Shown here: piece by piece, positions 1 to 13,905 of the stretch | Numbering within the stretch: the first letter of the stretch is position 1 | Layout of the letters: every line of letters begins with the position of its first letter | Notes under the pieces: generated by a model | What the model saw: only the letters and a program-made list of their open reading frames with translations | What the model was told of the DNA's origin: nothing | The model's database searches: none | Translations under genes and position numbers: made by a program | From: Fasciola hepatica | Taxonomy: Eukaryota > Platyhelminthes > Trematoda > Plagiorchiida > Fasciolidae | Direction: 5' to 3' | Length of the DNA stretch: 64,000 bases | Assembly (NCBI GenBank): GCA_948099385.1 | Contig: CANUEZ040000116.1 | Coordinates: 9,864,001-9,928,000 of the forward strand

Positions 1-1299
1 ACTAAATTCGGATGAAATTACCGAAGAAGCTTTGCATCAAACCTTTAGACCGGATACTGGGGTCTTATACTTAAAAGTATCTCAAACAATCGTCTGGCAA
101 TTTTCGTACAAATTCATATCGTGTCCTACAATTCTGCAGAGCATTCGTTGAAAAAAATTTGCACGTTATCACTTTCGAAAGTCAAAACTCAATTAGAATT
201 TACTCATCTCAAAACGTGTGCAATGAATGATCAAATCACCGAAGCCTAAGAAATGTTTAAAATGTATTCATGGTAGTTACTGCTTCTATGCAGATCAGCA
301 AAAATTACAATGATGAGATGATTGGTATTGGTCGGAAAGCTTGTGAATATCGTTCCTTACAGCAGAAATTAAATCAATCCAAATAAAAGGAAATCATTGA
401 CTTGCGGTTACCAAACCAAGTCAGATAAAGTGACACTGGGCGAATAGTATCTTTGCAAGCTGAATAAACCATAAACCACAGTTTTTCGCATTCTCTCAAA
501 TTTCGGTCATTCGCTTACATGTCTTCATTTCCAATCTAATTGATATTTTATGAAATCAAAGGGAAATAATAAAATACACAAGTGTGCCTGTGAGAGTTGT
601 ACCCACACCGCCAATCGTACTTTATGGAATGGCACGTACCCGGACAATGCTCACTAGGAAACGGCAAGACCAGACAAGAATAGCAGTTGATCTGGTTGCT
701 GCAAACTCGTTCATATACAGAAAGAGATACGCAACTGTTGGCAGATGGAGCACTGACCAGTCAGAAAGTGGCCTCACTGTAAGAGTACGAGCTGACTATC
801 AGGGTCCGCTTTTATCTGATTGGCTGGATACTGGAAAAGCAGCTGTTGAGTAACGGGGCGCTTGTGGAAACATTCGAATCATTACAAGGACATTTTAGTT
901 CGTGTAGTATCAACGAATGGTGTTCACTTTTTGTTTTTCCTCCACAAAGATTGCATTTTTTTGGCCTGTAAACATAAAAGCATATCTTCTAGTATGCACG
1001 TAGCGAAACGTTTTCTTTGTTATAAATCACTTACGCCATTAGTAAACTGTTACCAGCTTCATGCACAAATAAAAAAGTAAGGTGGATGTATGTTATGCAA
1101 CAAGACTTTACTATTTTTAACTAATTGCAACAAGATCTTACAAAGCATGGACAGAATGAACGTGTATTTATCTAATAAGAACATGATTCATATCAATTTC
1201 CACAATTAGTTCAAACCCAACTCAGGAAGGCCAGCTCACAAATGGCAAATAAATCATTTCTAACAAATTTGCTTCCAACCTGTCGTGGACACGATGGAT
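1..1299. other. Unassigned AT-rich DNA, no recognisable gene
   Basis: No protein family, RNA gene or repeat recognised. Two short plus-strand reading frames (584-853, 89 aa, and 862-1080, 72 aa) have no motif or plausible splice context and I treat them as chance. Homology with the duplicated unit fades out at about 1290-1325, which marks the right edge of this block. Confidence 0.5.
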
Positions 1300-1634
1300 T
1301 CTTAGATGGTTATGGTCTTGGAAATATCTGCAACACAGTCAAAGTGTCTCATTTTCTGGCGACACATCATTCATCATCCTAACTTTTATGTCATCTACTA
1401 ATGTCGTACGCCGTAAAACAGATAACCAATTCTGCGGCACAAATCCAGGCTCATGTTAATCGTTGGAATGAAATATGAGTAACAGTTTGCCCATACAACT
1501 CACAAAAGTGACTGTGAGGAATAATTTACGCTCATTTCGGGTGTTTCGGTTTCTCTTGTATTTCTGACATTTTCAAAACAGAAATGGTCTTTCAGTTTGA
1601 ATAAATAGTGTATTTTCTCTTGAACAGGAATAAT

Positions 1635-1886
1635 TCACAATCCCGAGTCATCGAATAAAGCACACTTCGTAACAATGGAAACAGCACGGTGAATCAAATC
1701 GTCAAACATCCACATTACATAGCGTAATGATTGACAAACGACAGTGAAAGCTTGTACCAGTGATACTTGACGATCGGAAGTTTGTAATTTGTATTCCGTT
1801 ATGTCCAAACAATCTCGAGCCGTTTGTGCGAAGACTACAGCAATGCAACAAATCATGGGACTGAACAGTGAAACATTCCGTTGCAC
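1635..1886 (-). CDS. Conserved 83-aa reading frame, left copy; function unknown
   Basis: No family recognised. The frame is also open in the right copy (20587-20838) with only three amino-acid differences in 83 (position 2, an I/T and an F/H), from about seven nucleotide changes. The flanking 47-aa frame is clearly more diverged (14 of 141 coding positions), so this block is better conserved than its neighbour. The apparent start is CTG or GTG, so any real protein must begin elsewhere or the segment is an internal exon. It contains a hydrophobic stretch and several cysteines in its first third. Gene conversion or simple chance could equally explain the conservation. Confidence 0.25.
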   Translation of the reverse strand: MQRNVSLFSPMICCIAVVFAQTARDCLDITEYKLQTSDRQVSLVQAFTVVCQSLRYVMWMFDDLIHRAVSIVTKCALFDDSGL

Positions 1887-1934
1887 CGTTCAGGGCTCAC
1901 ATACAGACAGAGAGCATTTGTGAGCACTCATTTG

Positions 1935-2078
1935 CTACTCAGTGGATGCATATTGCTGCTTCTGTCGAAAAGGTTCTCCAGATATCTCATTGGTGACTGG
2001 TGCGTGTACATCTAGTTCATGACTAGTTAACTTATTTTCTTGTTTGTCAACTGCAACGCAACAGCTTGGAGAAAACAT
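1935..2078 (-). CDS. Small 47-aa ATG reading frame, left copy; function unknown
   Basis: Begins with ATG and ends with TAG in both copies of the duplication (right copy 20395-20538), with no indels. The product starts MFSPSCCVAVD and is otherwise polar. Of the differences between copies, eight change the amino acid and six are silent, which does not suggest purifying selection. I do not recognise it. It could be a first exon whose downstream splice site I cannot identify, or non-coding sequence that happens to stay open. Confidence 0.2.
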   Translation of the reverse strand: MFSPSCCVAVDKQENKLTSHELDVHAPVTNEISGEPFRQKQQYASTE

Positions 2079-2522
2079 TGTTGGGAATTACGTAAGAACA
2101 AAGGAATGAGTAAAAGGATGTTCATGTACTTAGATCCTGAAACGACAAAGAAACTAGTTCCCGGGTGTATCTGTTTAACCATTTAGCCTATAAATTATTA
2201 TTGGTAAATTATATTGTCGTCTATATTGCAGGTGGAGAGAGGTAGCCAACTGCACGTTTCCAATTGTGAATTGGACGTTCACGGCTTGAGGATTCAAATT
2301 TGGGACAGCAGGGTCACAGTACTACCATGGCAACCATTTTACCACAGCCGGCCAATGTAGTCCAGTAAAGATGATGCGTTGCAACTAAATATTGAACACA
2401 AAAGCCAACAATACCCCTTTCGTAATCTTATTCTGAGAAATACTCACTACAACTCCATGAAACCGGAATTTTGTTGGCAGCAAACGTCCACTACAGTCGA
2501 TTGATTCATATGAGGATGAGAA

Positions 2523-2723
2523 TTATAAATATACAGTTGAGACCGATTCGAAGAGACTGATGAAAATAGGCAATTCAACAACAGAAGGACTTCGTACATC
2601 CATCAGATAACTGCTTGAATTCCCGTCACGATGCTTTCTATTTATCGGCATCTGGAAGAGGCTAATTCCCTTTTTTGCTTTTGTGTGACATCCATAGTTG
2701 GTGTTCCTATTTAAACACTTCAC
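2523..2723 (-). CDS. Conserved 66-aa reading frame with weak THAP-like resemblance, left copy
   Basis: Differs from the right copy (19750-19950) at about four nucleotides. The segment CHTKAKKGISLFQMP preceded by a cysteine eight residues earlier recalls the start of THAP-type C2CH zinc fingers, in which two cysteines precede a G-[IV]-S-[FL]-[FH]-x-[FM]-P motif. The cysteine spacing is wider than usual, and I see neither the downstream C-x2-H nor the conserved tryptophan. The apparent start is GTG and the upstream sequence stays open, so this could be an internal exon fragment. The THAP comparison is a guess. Confidence 0.25.
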   Translation of the reverse strand: MKCLNRNTNYGCHTKAKKGISLFQMPINRKHRDGNSSSYLMDVRSPSVVELPIFISLFESVSTVYL

Positions 2724-2769
2724 AACTGAGGCGAAAAAAGAGGACAGTTGTTAAGCATTTTCATATATT

Positions 2770-2994
2770 CTACCCATTCATTGTGAACTCGCACGGAGAA
2801 AAGTAGATGGCATGATTTGGATCAGGTTCCAATACTTCCAGCTTTTGACCCCGATAAAATTTCAGGGGGATGAAATACTCTAGTCGAAGAACGCAAACGG
2901 ATAAATGCTCCGTTGTTAAACAAACCAAAACACCATCACAAAGAACTTCAGAACACACACTCAAGTGGATGACAAAATAAGGTACGCAAAACAC
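2770..2994 (-). CDS. Conserved 74-aa reading frame, left copy; function unknown
   Basis: Differs at one residue (H/Q at position 10) from the right copy at 19479-19703. It is rich in V, L and C in the first half and ends with a FYRGQKLEVLEPDPNHAIYF stretch that looks protein-like. It lies directly upstream, in the reading direction, of the THAP-like frame at 2523-2723, about 45 bases apart. The first codon is GTG, preceded by an in-frame stop. No family assigned. If the unit encodes a spliced gene, these two frames would be consecutive exons. Confidence 0.25.
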   Translation of the reverse strand: MFCVPYFVIHLSVCSEVLCDGVLVCLTTEHLSVCVLRLEYFIPLKFYRGQKLEVLEPDPNHAIYFSPCEFTMNG

Positions 2995-3400
2995 ACTTAG
3001 CGGTCATCCCAACCAAAACTCAGCGTCAAGCACGGAAAGCCATTCGATGAAAACCAAGCATAAAATTGACTTTTATTTTCTCTCTTGAACCCTTGTTACG
3101 CGATCGTAAATGGAAGCATTTAGCAAAGCTTTATTAATCATGTTCCGTAATTCTGGTCTCTGTGCACAAGAACTACAGACAATCAATCAGCTTATCATGG
3201 GAACAAACGTAGTTCTTCATTGTCAATACTAGTGAAGTTAACTGTGATGCACGTAAAAACGACAGTTCACATACGATGCTTGATGCTCACAGTCGAATCA
3301 CAACCCACACACTCTTCGGTCCACATGATATTCACAGCCAGTTCTTACCAGTGGTTAGCAAGCTAACAAATCCATCTAGTTGATTCGGTTCAGATGATGC

Positions 3401-3560
3401 TTGGCGTTTATTGGTCCTCCGGTCCTCTTCATTCGCTTCAATCTTGCCCCTGATTCGGAGCAAATGAAGATATGCTGGCTGCTTTCCAAACCATCGTGCT
3501 GTCTACTAAACGAATCAAGCTGTCAATCGACAGTGTGCCATCCCATGCCCTTACACAGAC
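3401..3560 (+). repeat. Copy of a short repeat shared with 18500-18620 and 22405-22590
   Basis: This stretch, starting near GGTCCTCTTCATTCGCTTCA, resembles 22420-22525 with the same order of blocks (CGCTTCAA, GAAGA, CTGGYTGCT, CGTGCTGTCT), at roughly 70% identity by eye. The third member is its partner in the right duplication arm, in reverse orientation. The 22.4 kb copy lies outside the duplicated unit, so this is an independently dispersed older repeat. Confidence 0.5.
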
Positions 3561-4327
3561 TATATTCGGATGGATTCATCATATAAATAGTTCGGTTTTT
3601 CAGCTAATGTAATTTTCATGGTTTTGCCTATATGAGAAGGTCAACATAAATTCTTTCAAATCTGAGAATCTTCGCGTGATACATGTTAATACTTTCTGTG
3701 GCACACTGTCTAGCTTATCGGAAAATGGAAATTCCAGATTGTTCCGTTGTGAACGTTTATTTTGTTATTGCGATAATGAGAGAAACAGCTGGTGAAACTG
3801 AAGGTTCTTGATACCTCCGTGAAGACGGACAAGGTCAATGTGCTATGGCCCATAATACTGGACCTTCTGTGAAGCACCAATTCTAATGTTATAATCTGAG
3901 TAGAGGACCAATTATGGGACAGTTCACAGAACAGCTCCTCTAAATATACATTTCATAAACGGAATCTCGGGCATACCAGAAACGGAAAAGACAATCGTAA
4001 ACGTATAATGCTCAAAAAATGGTGTCGTATATCCTTATCCTTAGTCCAGAGAGAGAGAGAATATTTCTGAGCATTCCCATTCCCCTTTGTAGATACGGAA
4101 GACATATTTTTGAATGTCGTTAGCATCGGTTGACGTGAATCCTCTATCGAAAGCTCAAGAAAGGAGTGCACTGATAGGTTTCACCAGGGATCCACGATAC
4201 CTGTCACTTTTGGAGACAAGAGAGAGGTCAATGAGTACCCAAAGCACTGGAGAGTGGAATTAGGAGTGGAACATGCAATGTAACATAAGATGAAAGATCA
4301 TTTTATAACAAACATGACAGAATATGT

Positions 4328-4679
4328 ACCAAAGAGATTGTGAAAAAGGCCGTAAAGACAAACCCAAATATTAATAAACTGTGTGAAAGTGGTATTTCAA
4401 TAATGTTTGGGTTAGTTCAGTGCAAGTAAATTTTGTCTCATTTCCACGCAAAGGCTCACATTTTGTCATGGTTGAGGCCTACTGGCAGTGACAACAATGG
4501 ATTTTTCCCTGAAATTTGAGCACATTTACCACATTACCATTACTACGATCAACGGCGCAGCATGTGATCGTCACCCTTTCTACTTTGTTCCGTTAGCTTT
4601 GCAAATCCAGTCTATGTAAAAAATAACTTGTTCCAATATCTCTTGATGTCGTTATATTCCGATACTTTTGACCTGACTG
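4328..4679. other. Unassigned interval
   Basis: No open frame of note, no repeat match inside the window and no promoter or RNA signature recognised. Confidence 0.4.
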
Positions 4680-4815
4680 GCCTGCAGTGGCGTGGCTAAG
4701 GATTGTGCATAAAGGCTAAAGAATGGTGGGTCATGGCTAAGGAATTGCTGGTTTTGGCTGAAGAATGGTGGATCGTGGCTAAAACTTGATGGGAAAAGAT
4801 GTAGTCACAATAAAA
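4680..4815 (+). repeat. Fragment of a GGCTAAAGAATGGTGG-type MITE-like repeat
   Basis: Contains tandem, imperfect units of about 20-24 bases built around GGCTAA-(A/G)GA-ATGGTGG-GTC. The same units occur in both arms of the fold-back element at 11340-11825. This copy corresponds to one arm only, in the orientation of that element's right arm. Confidence 0.6.
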
Positions 4816-4850
4816 CCGACCACGAAGGTTATTGTACTACAACCTTGTCA

Positions 4851-5174
4851 TTACCTGCCAGTTGTTACAGATGCGCGGAGGTATAGTTCTCTGTTTATTC
4901 TGTCACGTAAGAGAACAAAACGTATATGAGAGTGATATTCTGTATGAGTTTCAAGCAGACTTGTAATTATAGCTTTACATCCATCCATTGCAGTTCCCAA
5001 CACCCTTCTGTGAAAACTCCAGACTGATGACCATTGGGAGAGTGAGCAAAATGGCAACATACTGCAGCGTTTGTCTTCTCGCAGTACTGTCCAACGGAAT
5101 GAAGGATACCCAAAGTTTTGAGTGGAAAAACAATCTACTGTAGAAACTTTGTCACACAATTCTTCCCAACTCAA
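4851..5174 (-). CDS. Unassigned 107-aa reading frame
   Basis: An ATG-started minus-strand frame between a MITE-like fragment and a truncated SINE. The product is mixed in composition, with scattered Cys and Trp and a basic C-terminus. I see no recognisable domain, signal peptide or transmembrane segment. Its length is somewhat above what chance frames reach here, but its start and stop match no splice signal I can defend. Probably not a gene. Confidence 0.15.
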   Translation of the reverse strand: MSWEELCDKVSTVDCFSTQNFGYPSFRWTVLREDKRCSMLPFCSLSQWSSVWSFHRRVLGTAMDGCKAIITSLLETHTEYHSHIRFVLLRDRINRELYLRASVTTGR

Positions 5175-5258
5175 GCTAATTCACTGAGAAGTCGCATGAA
5201 TTATATGCCACTTAATGATATCAACTCCATCAGACGACATCAGTGTCAACAATTCAAA

Positions 5259-5272
5259 CAGTTATGATTGTA
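5259..5272. repeat. Target-site duplication, left
   Basis: CAGTTATGATTGTA, repeated exactly at 5396-5409 on the other side of the truncated SINE. Confidence 0.75.
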
Positions 5273-5395
5273 ATTGAGTAGTAGGAGATTAGATTTGTAT
5301 ATAATATGATTCTTCATGCAGCTTGAACGCTCAACTCACCATTGAAAACCATGGAAGCACTGTACAGCTTTTTAATCCTTGTTGGGAATCATCAG
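5273..5395 (-). mobile_element. 5'-truncated hammerhead SINE copy
   Basis: Read on the minus strand, it starts just before the hammerhead core (CTGATGATTCCC) and runs to the SINE 3' end, matching the 3' half of the full elements at 43.3-43.9 kb. The tRNA-like head and stem I 5' strand are missing. The GAAA of the core has become TTAAAA-like, so this copy cannot form an active ribozyme. A 14 bp direct repeat flanks it (5259-5272 and 5396-5409), as expected for LINE-driven insertion with 5' truncation. Confidence 0.8.
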
Positions 5396-5409
5396 CAGTT
5401 ATGATTGTA
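5396..5409. repeat. Target-site duplication, right
   Basis: Second copy of CAGTTATGATTGTA. The first three bases could also belong to the element, so the certain duplication is at least 11 bp. Confidence 0.75.

Positions 5410-8727
<3,318 letters not shown>

Positions 8728-8768
<41 letters not shown>
8728..8768. repeat. (TA)n microsatellite
   Basis: About 41 bases of pure AT dinucleotide repeat. Confidence 0.97.
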
Positions 8769-8769
<1 letters not shown>

Positions 8770-9719
8770 TTACAAACGACATGTTTTTTCGGATAAATGA
8801 TGTAACAACGGTGTCACAGAAAAATTTGATGTACAAAGAACCAACACATCAGATGTAGATAACGATGCCAGCCGCACTGGGATAAAATTAGGTAAAATTC
8901 AGGGAGCAGTAAATTTAAATTTGGAGAAATTTGACCATAAATCCGTATGCATCGCTAAAGAAAGGAGTAGAGATTCGTGCGCTGCTGTAGCCTTCGGTCG
9001 ATCAAAATCCAGTAAAGCTTGGCAACTGTGAAAATATTCCAGTTTCATCGTGAACTACTTTGACCACTGATTTACTGTGCGCGATCTGTGGTACGACCTG
9101 GGGACTTACAGATACGTTCCCCGCAAAAATTAATTTCCCACGAAACTCATTTAAATGACTTCGAGGTAGCAAAACTCACCACACCGTTTGATAGGTTCTG
9201 CGAAATATCACGATCAACCTTGTTGGTGGGACATTACCACAGATACTCTGAACAAAGTAGAATGCAACAGTTCCAAAAAATATGAGTATCTATCTATTAG
9301 ACCAGACGTACGTCTGCGGAAACTTTCTTGCTGTGTAATAATGCACCAGATTACGTCTCACATGAAGCTGTACGCCTATCAGCCGTGGAGACATCCATCT
9401 GTTTGCCGTAGGACTTTGAAGTACTTAAATTACAGGAAATTAGCATGATTCCTATGCTGGCATTTCCTGCTAACAGTCCTTATCTGATTAACGTCGAGAA
9501 TTTATTCCCAGTGCTTATGGGGGAAGACATAGCAACTCTTCCAGACAAAATCGAAAAGATTTCTAAGGTTCTACTTTGTATGTAAGAGATTATTACGAAT
9601 TACCATAACGTCTAGGGAATTTCGACAGTAACCCGTATTGCTGTTTGAATTCTGTTCCCATTTACCTAGTGTTACCTATAAAATATTCCAGAGGGAACAC
9701 GACAACCGATAGGGGATGC
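8769..9719. other. Unassigned interval
   Basis: Two overlapping plus-strand frames (9088-9285 and 9188-9448) in different phases and no recognisable feature. Confidence 0.4.
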
Positions 9720-9840
9720 TGAATGGGGAAGTGTTCAGCGGTGGCAGCGGCAAGGTTCAAACCCCAGACCTCCAAGTTCGAGGTTTAGCATAATGACCAA
9801 CCCACCAGCGCAGGACAATTACTGACTGCTGGGTCACATT
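9720..9840 (-). mobile_element. tRNA-like SINE head
   Basis: On the minus strand a D-arm-like segment (GCTGGTGGGTTGGTCAT) is followed by an anticodon-arm-like inverted repeat (ACCTC, GAACTTG, GAGGT) and a T-arm with B box GGGGTTTGAACC. The order and spacing match a tRNA, giving an internal pol III promoter. The acceptor stem does not close, so it is a tRNA-derived retroposon or a decayed tRNA gene, not a functional tRNA. No hammerhead core follows it. Confidence 0.5.
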
Positions 9841-11339
9841 CTGCGCATAACCACGACCTTGACCATCGACTGGTAGAGTTTAGGCTTCAGTACAGTTTGA
9901 GCTGCAGCTCATTTACTAATAAGAATGTTACTAGGAAAGAAAAACGGGTACACGTGAAGTAACTCAACAACTTCCACCTCCATCAGATACAACTTTATCT
10001 CCATTAGAAATATTTCGAAGTAACGAACGACAAGACAGTAGCCTTTTTGGGACAAATCAGGGCTTGTCTTCACTGATCCTTGGTTTTTTTTGTGAACGAT
10101 CACCCGAAAACCGGGACTGGAATTTTCCTCAGAAATAGAATTCTAAGTGGAACTTGCTTTGCTATGGTTACTACGAGACACTCTCTCTATCTAGCCAGTA
10201 GTAGTAGGCGATTCATACGTGCTTTGCAGCATCCCTATCTTTTACCTATCAGAAATCCCTCGTAATTGCCATTTTCTGCTGATCTGTTATCTGTGATCAC
10301 GTTCTGTACAATTCCTATTACCGTGCAGTAAGATGACCTGCAAACAGGTTTGCTCCTTCGACACCAACAGAATGGATGGTAACAAGGCCGAAGAGTCAGT
10401 AATTTGGGGCAGAATAAGGTCTCTAACAGACGGACGGGTTGGATTCCATTAAGTTAACTGATAATGACACGCAGCGAGATAGTAATTACTTCTGAATTTT
10501 GAAGGTGACCAGTACGGGGGACACACTATGTTTTTGTGAATCGCTGTAACAAAATCACGGCTAGATTATTTCTATAGATCGAACCCCAAGTGAACCACGG
10601 AGATAAATGAAGCCTCCGTAAAAGCTCCACCATGTAAGTTGTAGTACATAAGATACGAATCACCCAAGGTGGTTCAACTATTGCAGTTAAACAGTAGCAT
10701 GCGTAATCTAACTTTCAATACGATTCTTTCGAAAAAGATAATCCAATAGTTGTGCCATACATTTCGTTGGTCGTTCAATTTCGTCACTCGTATATCAAGG
10801 AAGAACGCGTCTAGCAAGATCAAAAGGATCGTTCTAAGGGTGATTATTAGGTTAGGCGATATCGGCTACTGTTCTATACTGTTTGGCTGTTTAACTGCGA
10901 AAAATCTCCTATGAACGTTGTTGTGGTCTCCATTCATTCTTGCTTCCATGGCCAGTCTCTTTCCCGTTCTCATCCTTCTATATGTTCCGAGTTCGGACTC
11001 ATCCCGTCCCTTAAAATTTTTCATCGTAATTTTACGATGTTTTATTTAGCACGTGTTCTTGTCAGCGAAATGAAAGTCACAGAGGAACTTTGCATCAGCC
11101 TTGGCGGTTGAACCCGATTCCAGTTTCGTCCTTTTTTCTGCCCATTTATGAGATTTTTCCAAATTGACAGTTATCGTTTTCGCTCCTTTCTATGGCTGAA
11201 ATTTCTGTTATTAACTGACAGAAGTCCTCAATACTGTACAATACAATGGGTTTTCCCGTATCAGAATTAATAATCCTATAATGTTAGAGCATTACCCTTG
11301 GGATTGTTAGCCAAAGTAGAGGTTAAAAGTCGAAATCTC
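9841..11339. other. Unassigned interval
   Basis: Short frames only (9909-10103 minus, 10080-10265 plus, 10911-11111 plus), none with a recognisable domain. Confidence 0.4.
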
Positions 11340-11825
11340 TTTCTTACTCAAATTGCGGACTACACCTTTTCCACCAAGCTTTAGCCAAAACCCGCAATTT
11401 TTCAGCCACGACCCACCATTCTTTAGCCTTGAAGCACAACCTTTAGTCACTGCCGGTTGCCGGGATGGTTAAAGATATTCCGTGTGGTAGGAATAGTCGG
11501 GTAGTTTCACCCGACTATCACTAAGATTATCTCACCAGTGTCTGTGTTTTGCCGTGAATGCACACCTGCGTACGCACTCGCATACACCCACAATCACTCG
11601 CACACACTTTGCAATAAAATGTGGGCCGTTACCACGCATTTTGGACATGGTTAACTCATCACCTGAAGCACGGAATATCTCTAACCTTCCCGGTAAAGGA
11701 CAATGGCTAAAGGTTGTGCCTCAAGGCTAAAGAATGATGGATTGTGAGGAAAGAATTGTGGGTCGTCGTTGAATGATTGCTGGTTTTGACTGGAGCTTGG
11801 TGGGGCAAAGTAGTGGTAACATTAT
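11340..11825. mobile_element. Fold-back (MITE-like) element
   Basis: Two long imperfect inverted arms, about 11340-11495 and 11665-11825, surround a ~170 bp centre. The arms pair over the GGCTAAAGAATG-type units (CCACCAAGC at the outer side) and through an inner block reading GGTTAAAGATATTCCGTG on the left and CACGGAATATCTCTAACC on the right. The centre holds a CA-rich stretch. No coding capacity. The arrangement is typical of a non-autonomous fold-back DNA transposon, and a one-arm relative lies at 4680-4815. Precise ends and the target duplication are unresolved. Confidence 0.65.
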
Positions 11826-13794
11826 GGAACAACACCCACAGCCGTTTCATCCACTAATATCCAAGTGTGATTCACTACACTCGTGAAAAAGTGGTGTTGG
11901 TTGCAGAACGGAATTATTCTTAAATTCGGCTGTCATTTCTTGAGTGCGTAGTTTACCGCACAATATGAAACTCCAAAGAAGCTTGCTTTTTCCAGCTGTC
12001 ATGGCTAAAAGACATCGGATTCGAAGTGAAGGTTCTTACGTTGACCAGTTCTTCATGGCTTTTCTTGCTGATGTGTAAACATGGTACGAGGTAAACCATA
12101 GGTACAGTGATTTTTGGTCCGTCGGTGATTTAGGACTGAAGATGACTGAACTCATTCTAAAAGAATAATGACTATGTGCCCAAACATAACTACCGGAAAG
12201 AAAGATCCGTGTTCGCCACATCACGTCTTCCTAATGCGCAAAATGTAGACATAACTCGGGAAAACAGCTATTTTTCAAGCAGACGGCACATGGTGTTCCT
12301 CTCGTGCGCTTTTCATAGCGCTTTGTACACCCTGTTTAAGGTCTCGGGAACGGAAAATATTGTTTAAAGAATATATTTCCCATGACAAAATGAGGACCTT
12401 ATTATTCAATGGGAATTTCCACGAGTACGGTTCCTGTTGCAATCCCTGTTTTTACTTGTTAGTTCTTCTTTGCATACAGATCAATTTACGATACCCAGGA
12501 GAACCTTTAGTGACCATCTTGATCAATACTTGAAGTATCTTTGGTGCGAGATAAGTAGAATCTTCTAAATAAATATTAATTACAATAGATTTTGTTGCTA
12601 TTATCGTCGAAATAATATTTAACGATCCAAAACATCATCACCATCGTCAGCATCTAAGTGATAACATTTATATCATTAATCATGGTAATCCTCATCGTTT
12701 TAATTACCAAACGTTGAGTATCCATGTGCTTTAGGTAATACATGGAATGCTCGAAGTAATCACGAACAGCTTCCGTCCATGGAAAAAGTTTTTGTAATTG
12801 TGAATATCAGGATAATAAAGATAATCCAACTGAAATGGATAATGACTTCCCAGAACACGAATTGTCGGCGAACATATGTTTTCGGTGATTTCATTCTCGA
12901 GCCATTACAATCACATTTCTATGGAAACGAATTATTAGGAAGAGTTGGAAACAGTCCCACTAAATGAGTACTGAGAATTAAGGGTGAGGAAGGACGGAAA
13001 CCCGTGTAAATGGACAGATTATATAACCGGTGCTAACTAGCTTACGTCACCCGGAAGTAATCTTTGATTTTGGAAACCTTTTGTCATAGGGCTCCTCTTC
13101 CCACGAAGTCCTCTGCCTGATACCAATCTGAATCTAGTTCAGTTAAAGGTATGGGTCCAGATTCGTGAAAAGTCATAGCATGGTCTGGGTTGCTTCTTTG
13201 ATGATTCATGGACAAAAAAGTCAATCCGAGTGGACTATCAGATTTAGCAAGTCGAAAATTGTGTCGATCTCCTACAGTCGATGTTGGTGACAAAATTAGA
13301 GTGCGCATTTATCGTATAGTTCAAGTCCACGTGATGGACATAGAATCGTGAAAAACAAACGGAGTTTTAGAATCATGTTTGCGTGAAAGAAAAAAAACAA
13401 TACTTAGAACTGTAAGACATCTCGCTAAGTCAGTACGACGAGGTAGGAGTGGGGAAGGTTGAATGTGTAGAACTCAGCGGCCTGTTTTTGTCACGTAACC
13501 TACAATCTGATGTCAGAACAAAAATGACCTAACTTTTCGACGTAAGTTGTATCCACACTTAGGCAGACACAGCTTTTCGGAAGTGCATGACCGCTCTGGA
13601 GGTTATTGCTGCTCAAGGATATCTTCGAACTCGTGACGGCAGTGTCATCGTTCCCGAAGTTAACTCCATATAACCCGCATAGAACTGTCGGCAAATCACC
13701 GTTGCCATTCCCTCGTGAATTCACACCCCCTGATGCACACATTATAATGTTATGAATAGGTTGACTTTGTTGACCTCATTCATAATCATCCATC
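11826..13794. other. Unassigned interval with possible exons
   Basis: Minus-strand frames at 13084-13308 (74 aa) and 13500-13742 (80 aa, rich in Ser, Asn and Gly) could be exons, but I find no family or firm splice sites. The stretch around 12560-12740 is very AT-rich and low in complexity. Confidence 0.35.
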
Positions 13795-13905
13795 AACTGA
13801 AGTGCCTCTATGGTGCAGCTTACGTAGGTTGAACAACAAAATAGTCATCAAACACATCGAAGAACACCGTCCACGCTGATTTGGGCATGGAGTGAATTGG
13901 GAGCA
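13795..13905 (+). pseudogene. Penelope-like element GIY-YIG endonuclease fragment
   Basis: One frame gives KCLYGAAYVG followed by a stop, and after a frameshift another gives KIVIKHIEEHRPR followed by a stop. Together these match the pattern of the Penelope GIY-YIG domain, in which a Y-V-G core is followed about ten residues later by a helix ending in E-H-R/H-P-R/A-W. In an intact element the domain sits at the C-terminus, after the reverse transcriptase, and nicks DNA. Here a frameshift and two stops break it within 100 bases, and no reverse transcriptase is visible upstream. Confidence 0.45.

Larger units (their letters stand above)
1300..4327 (-). repeat. Left copy of a ~3 kb inverted duplication
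   Basis: Read on the minus strand, this segment matches 17705-21150 on the plus strand almost throughout. By eye, identity is about 98-99% over the blocks at 2523-2723 and about 3840-4150, about 97% at 1635-1886, about 90% at 1935-2078, and lower at the 4150-4327 edge. It lacks the ~460 bp insertion present in the right copy (insertion point near 3240-3262). I see no terminal inverted repeats, LTRs or target-site duplication at its edges. It may be a copy of an unrecognised transposable element or a segmental duplication. Four short reading frames are retained in both copies and are listed separately. Confidence 0.85.
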
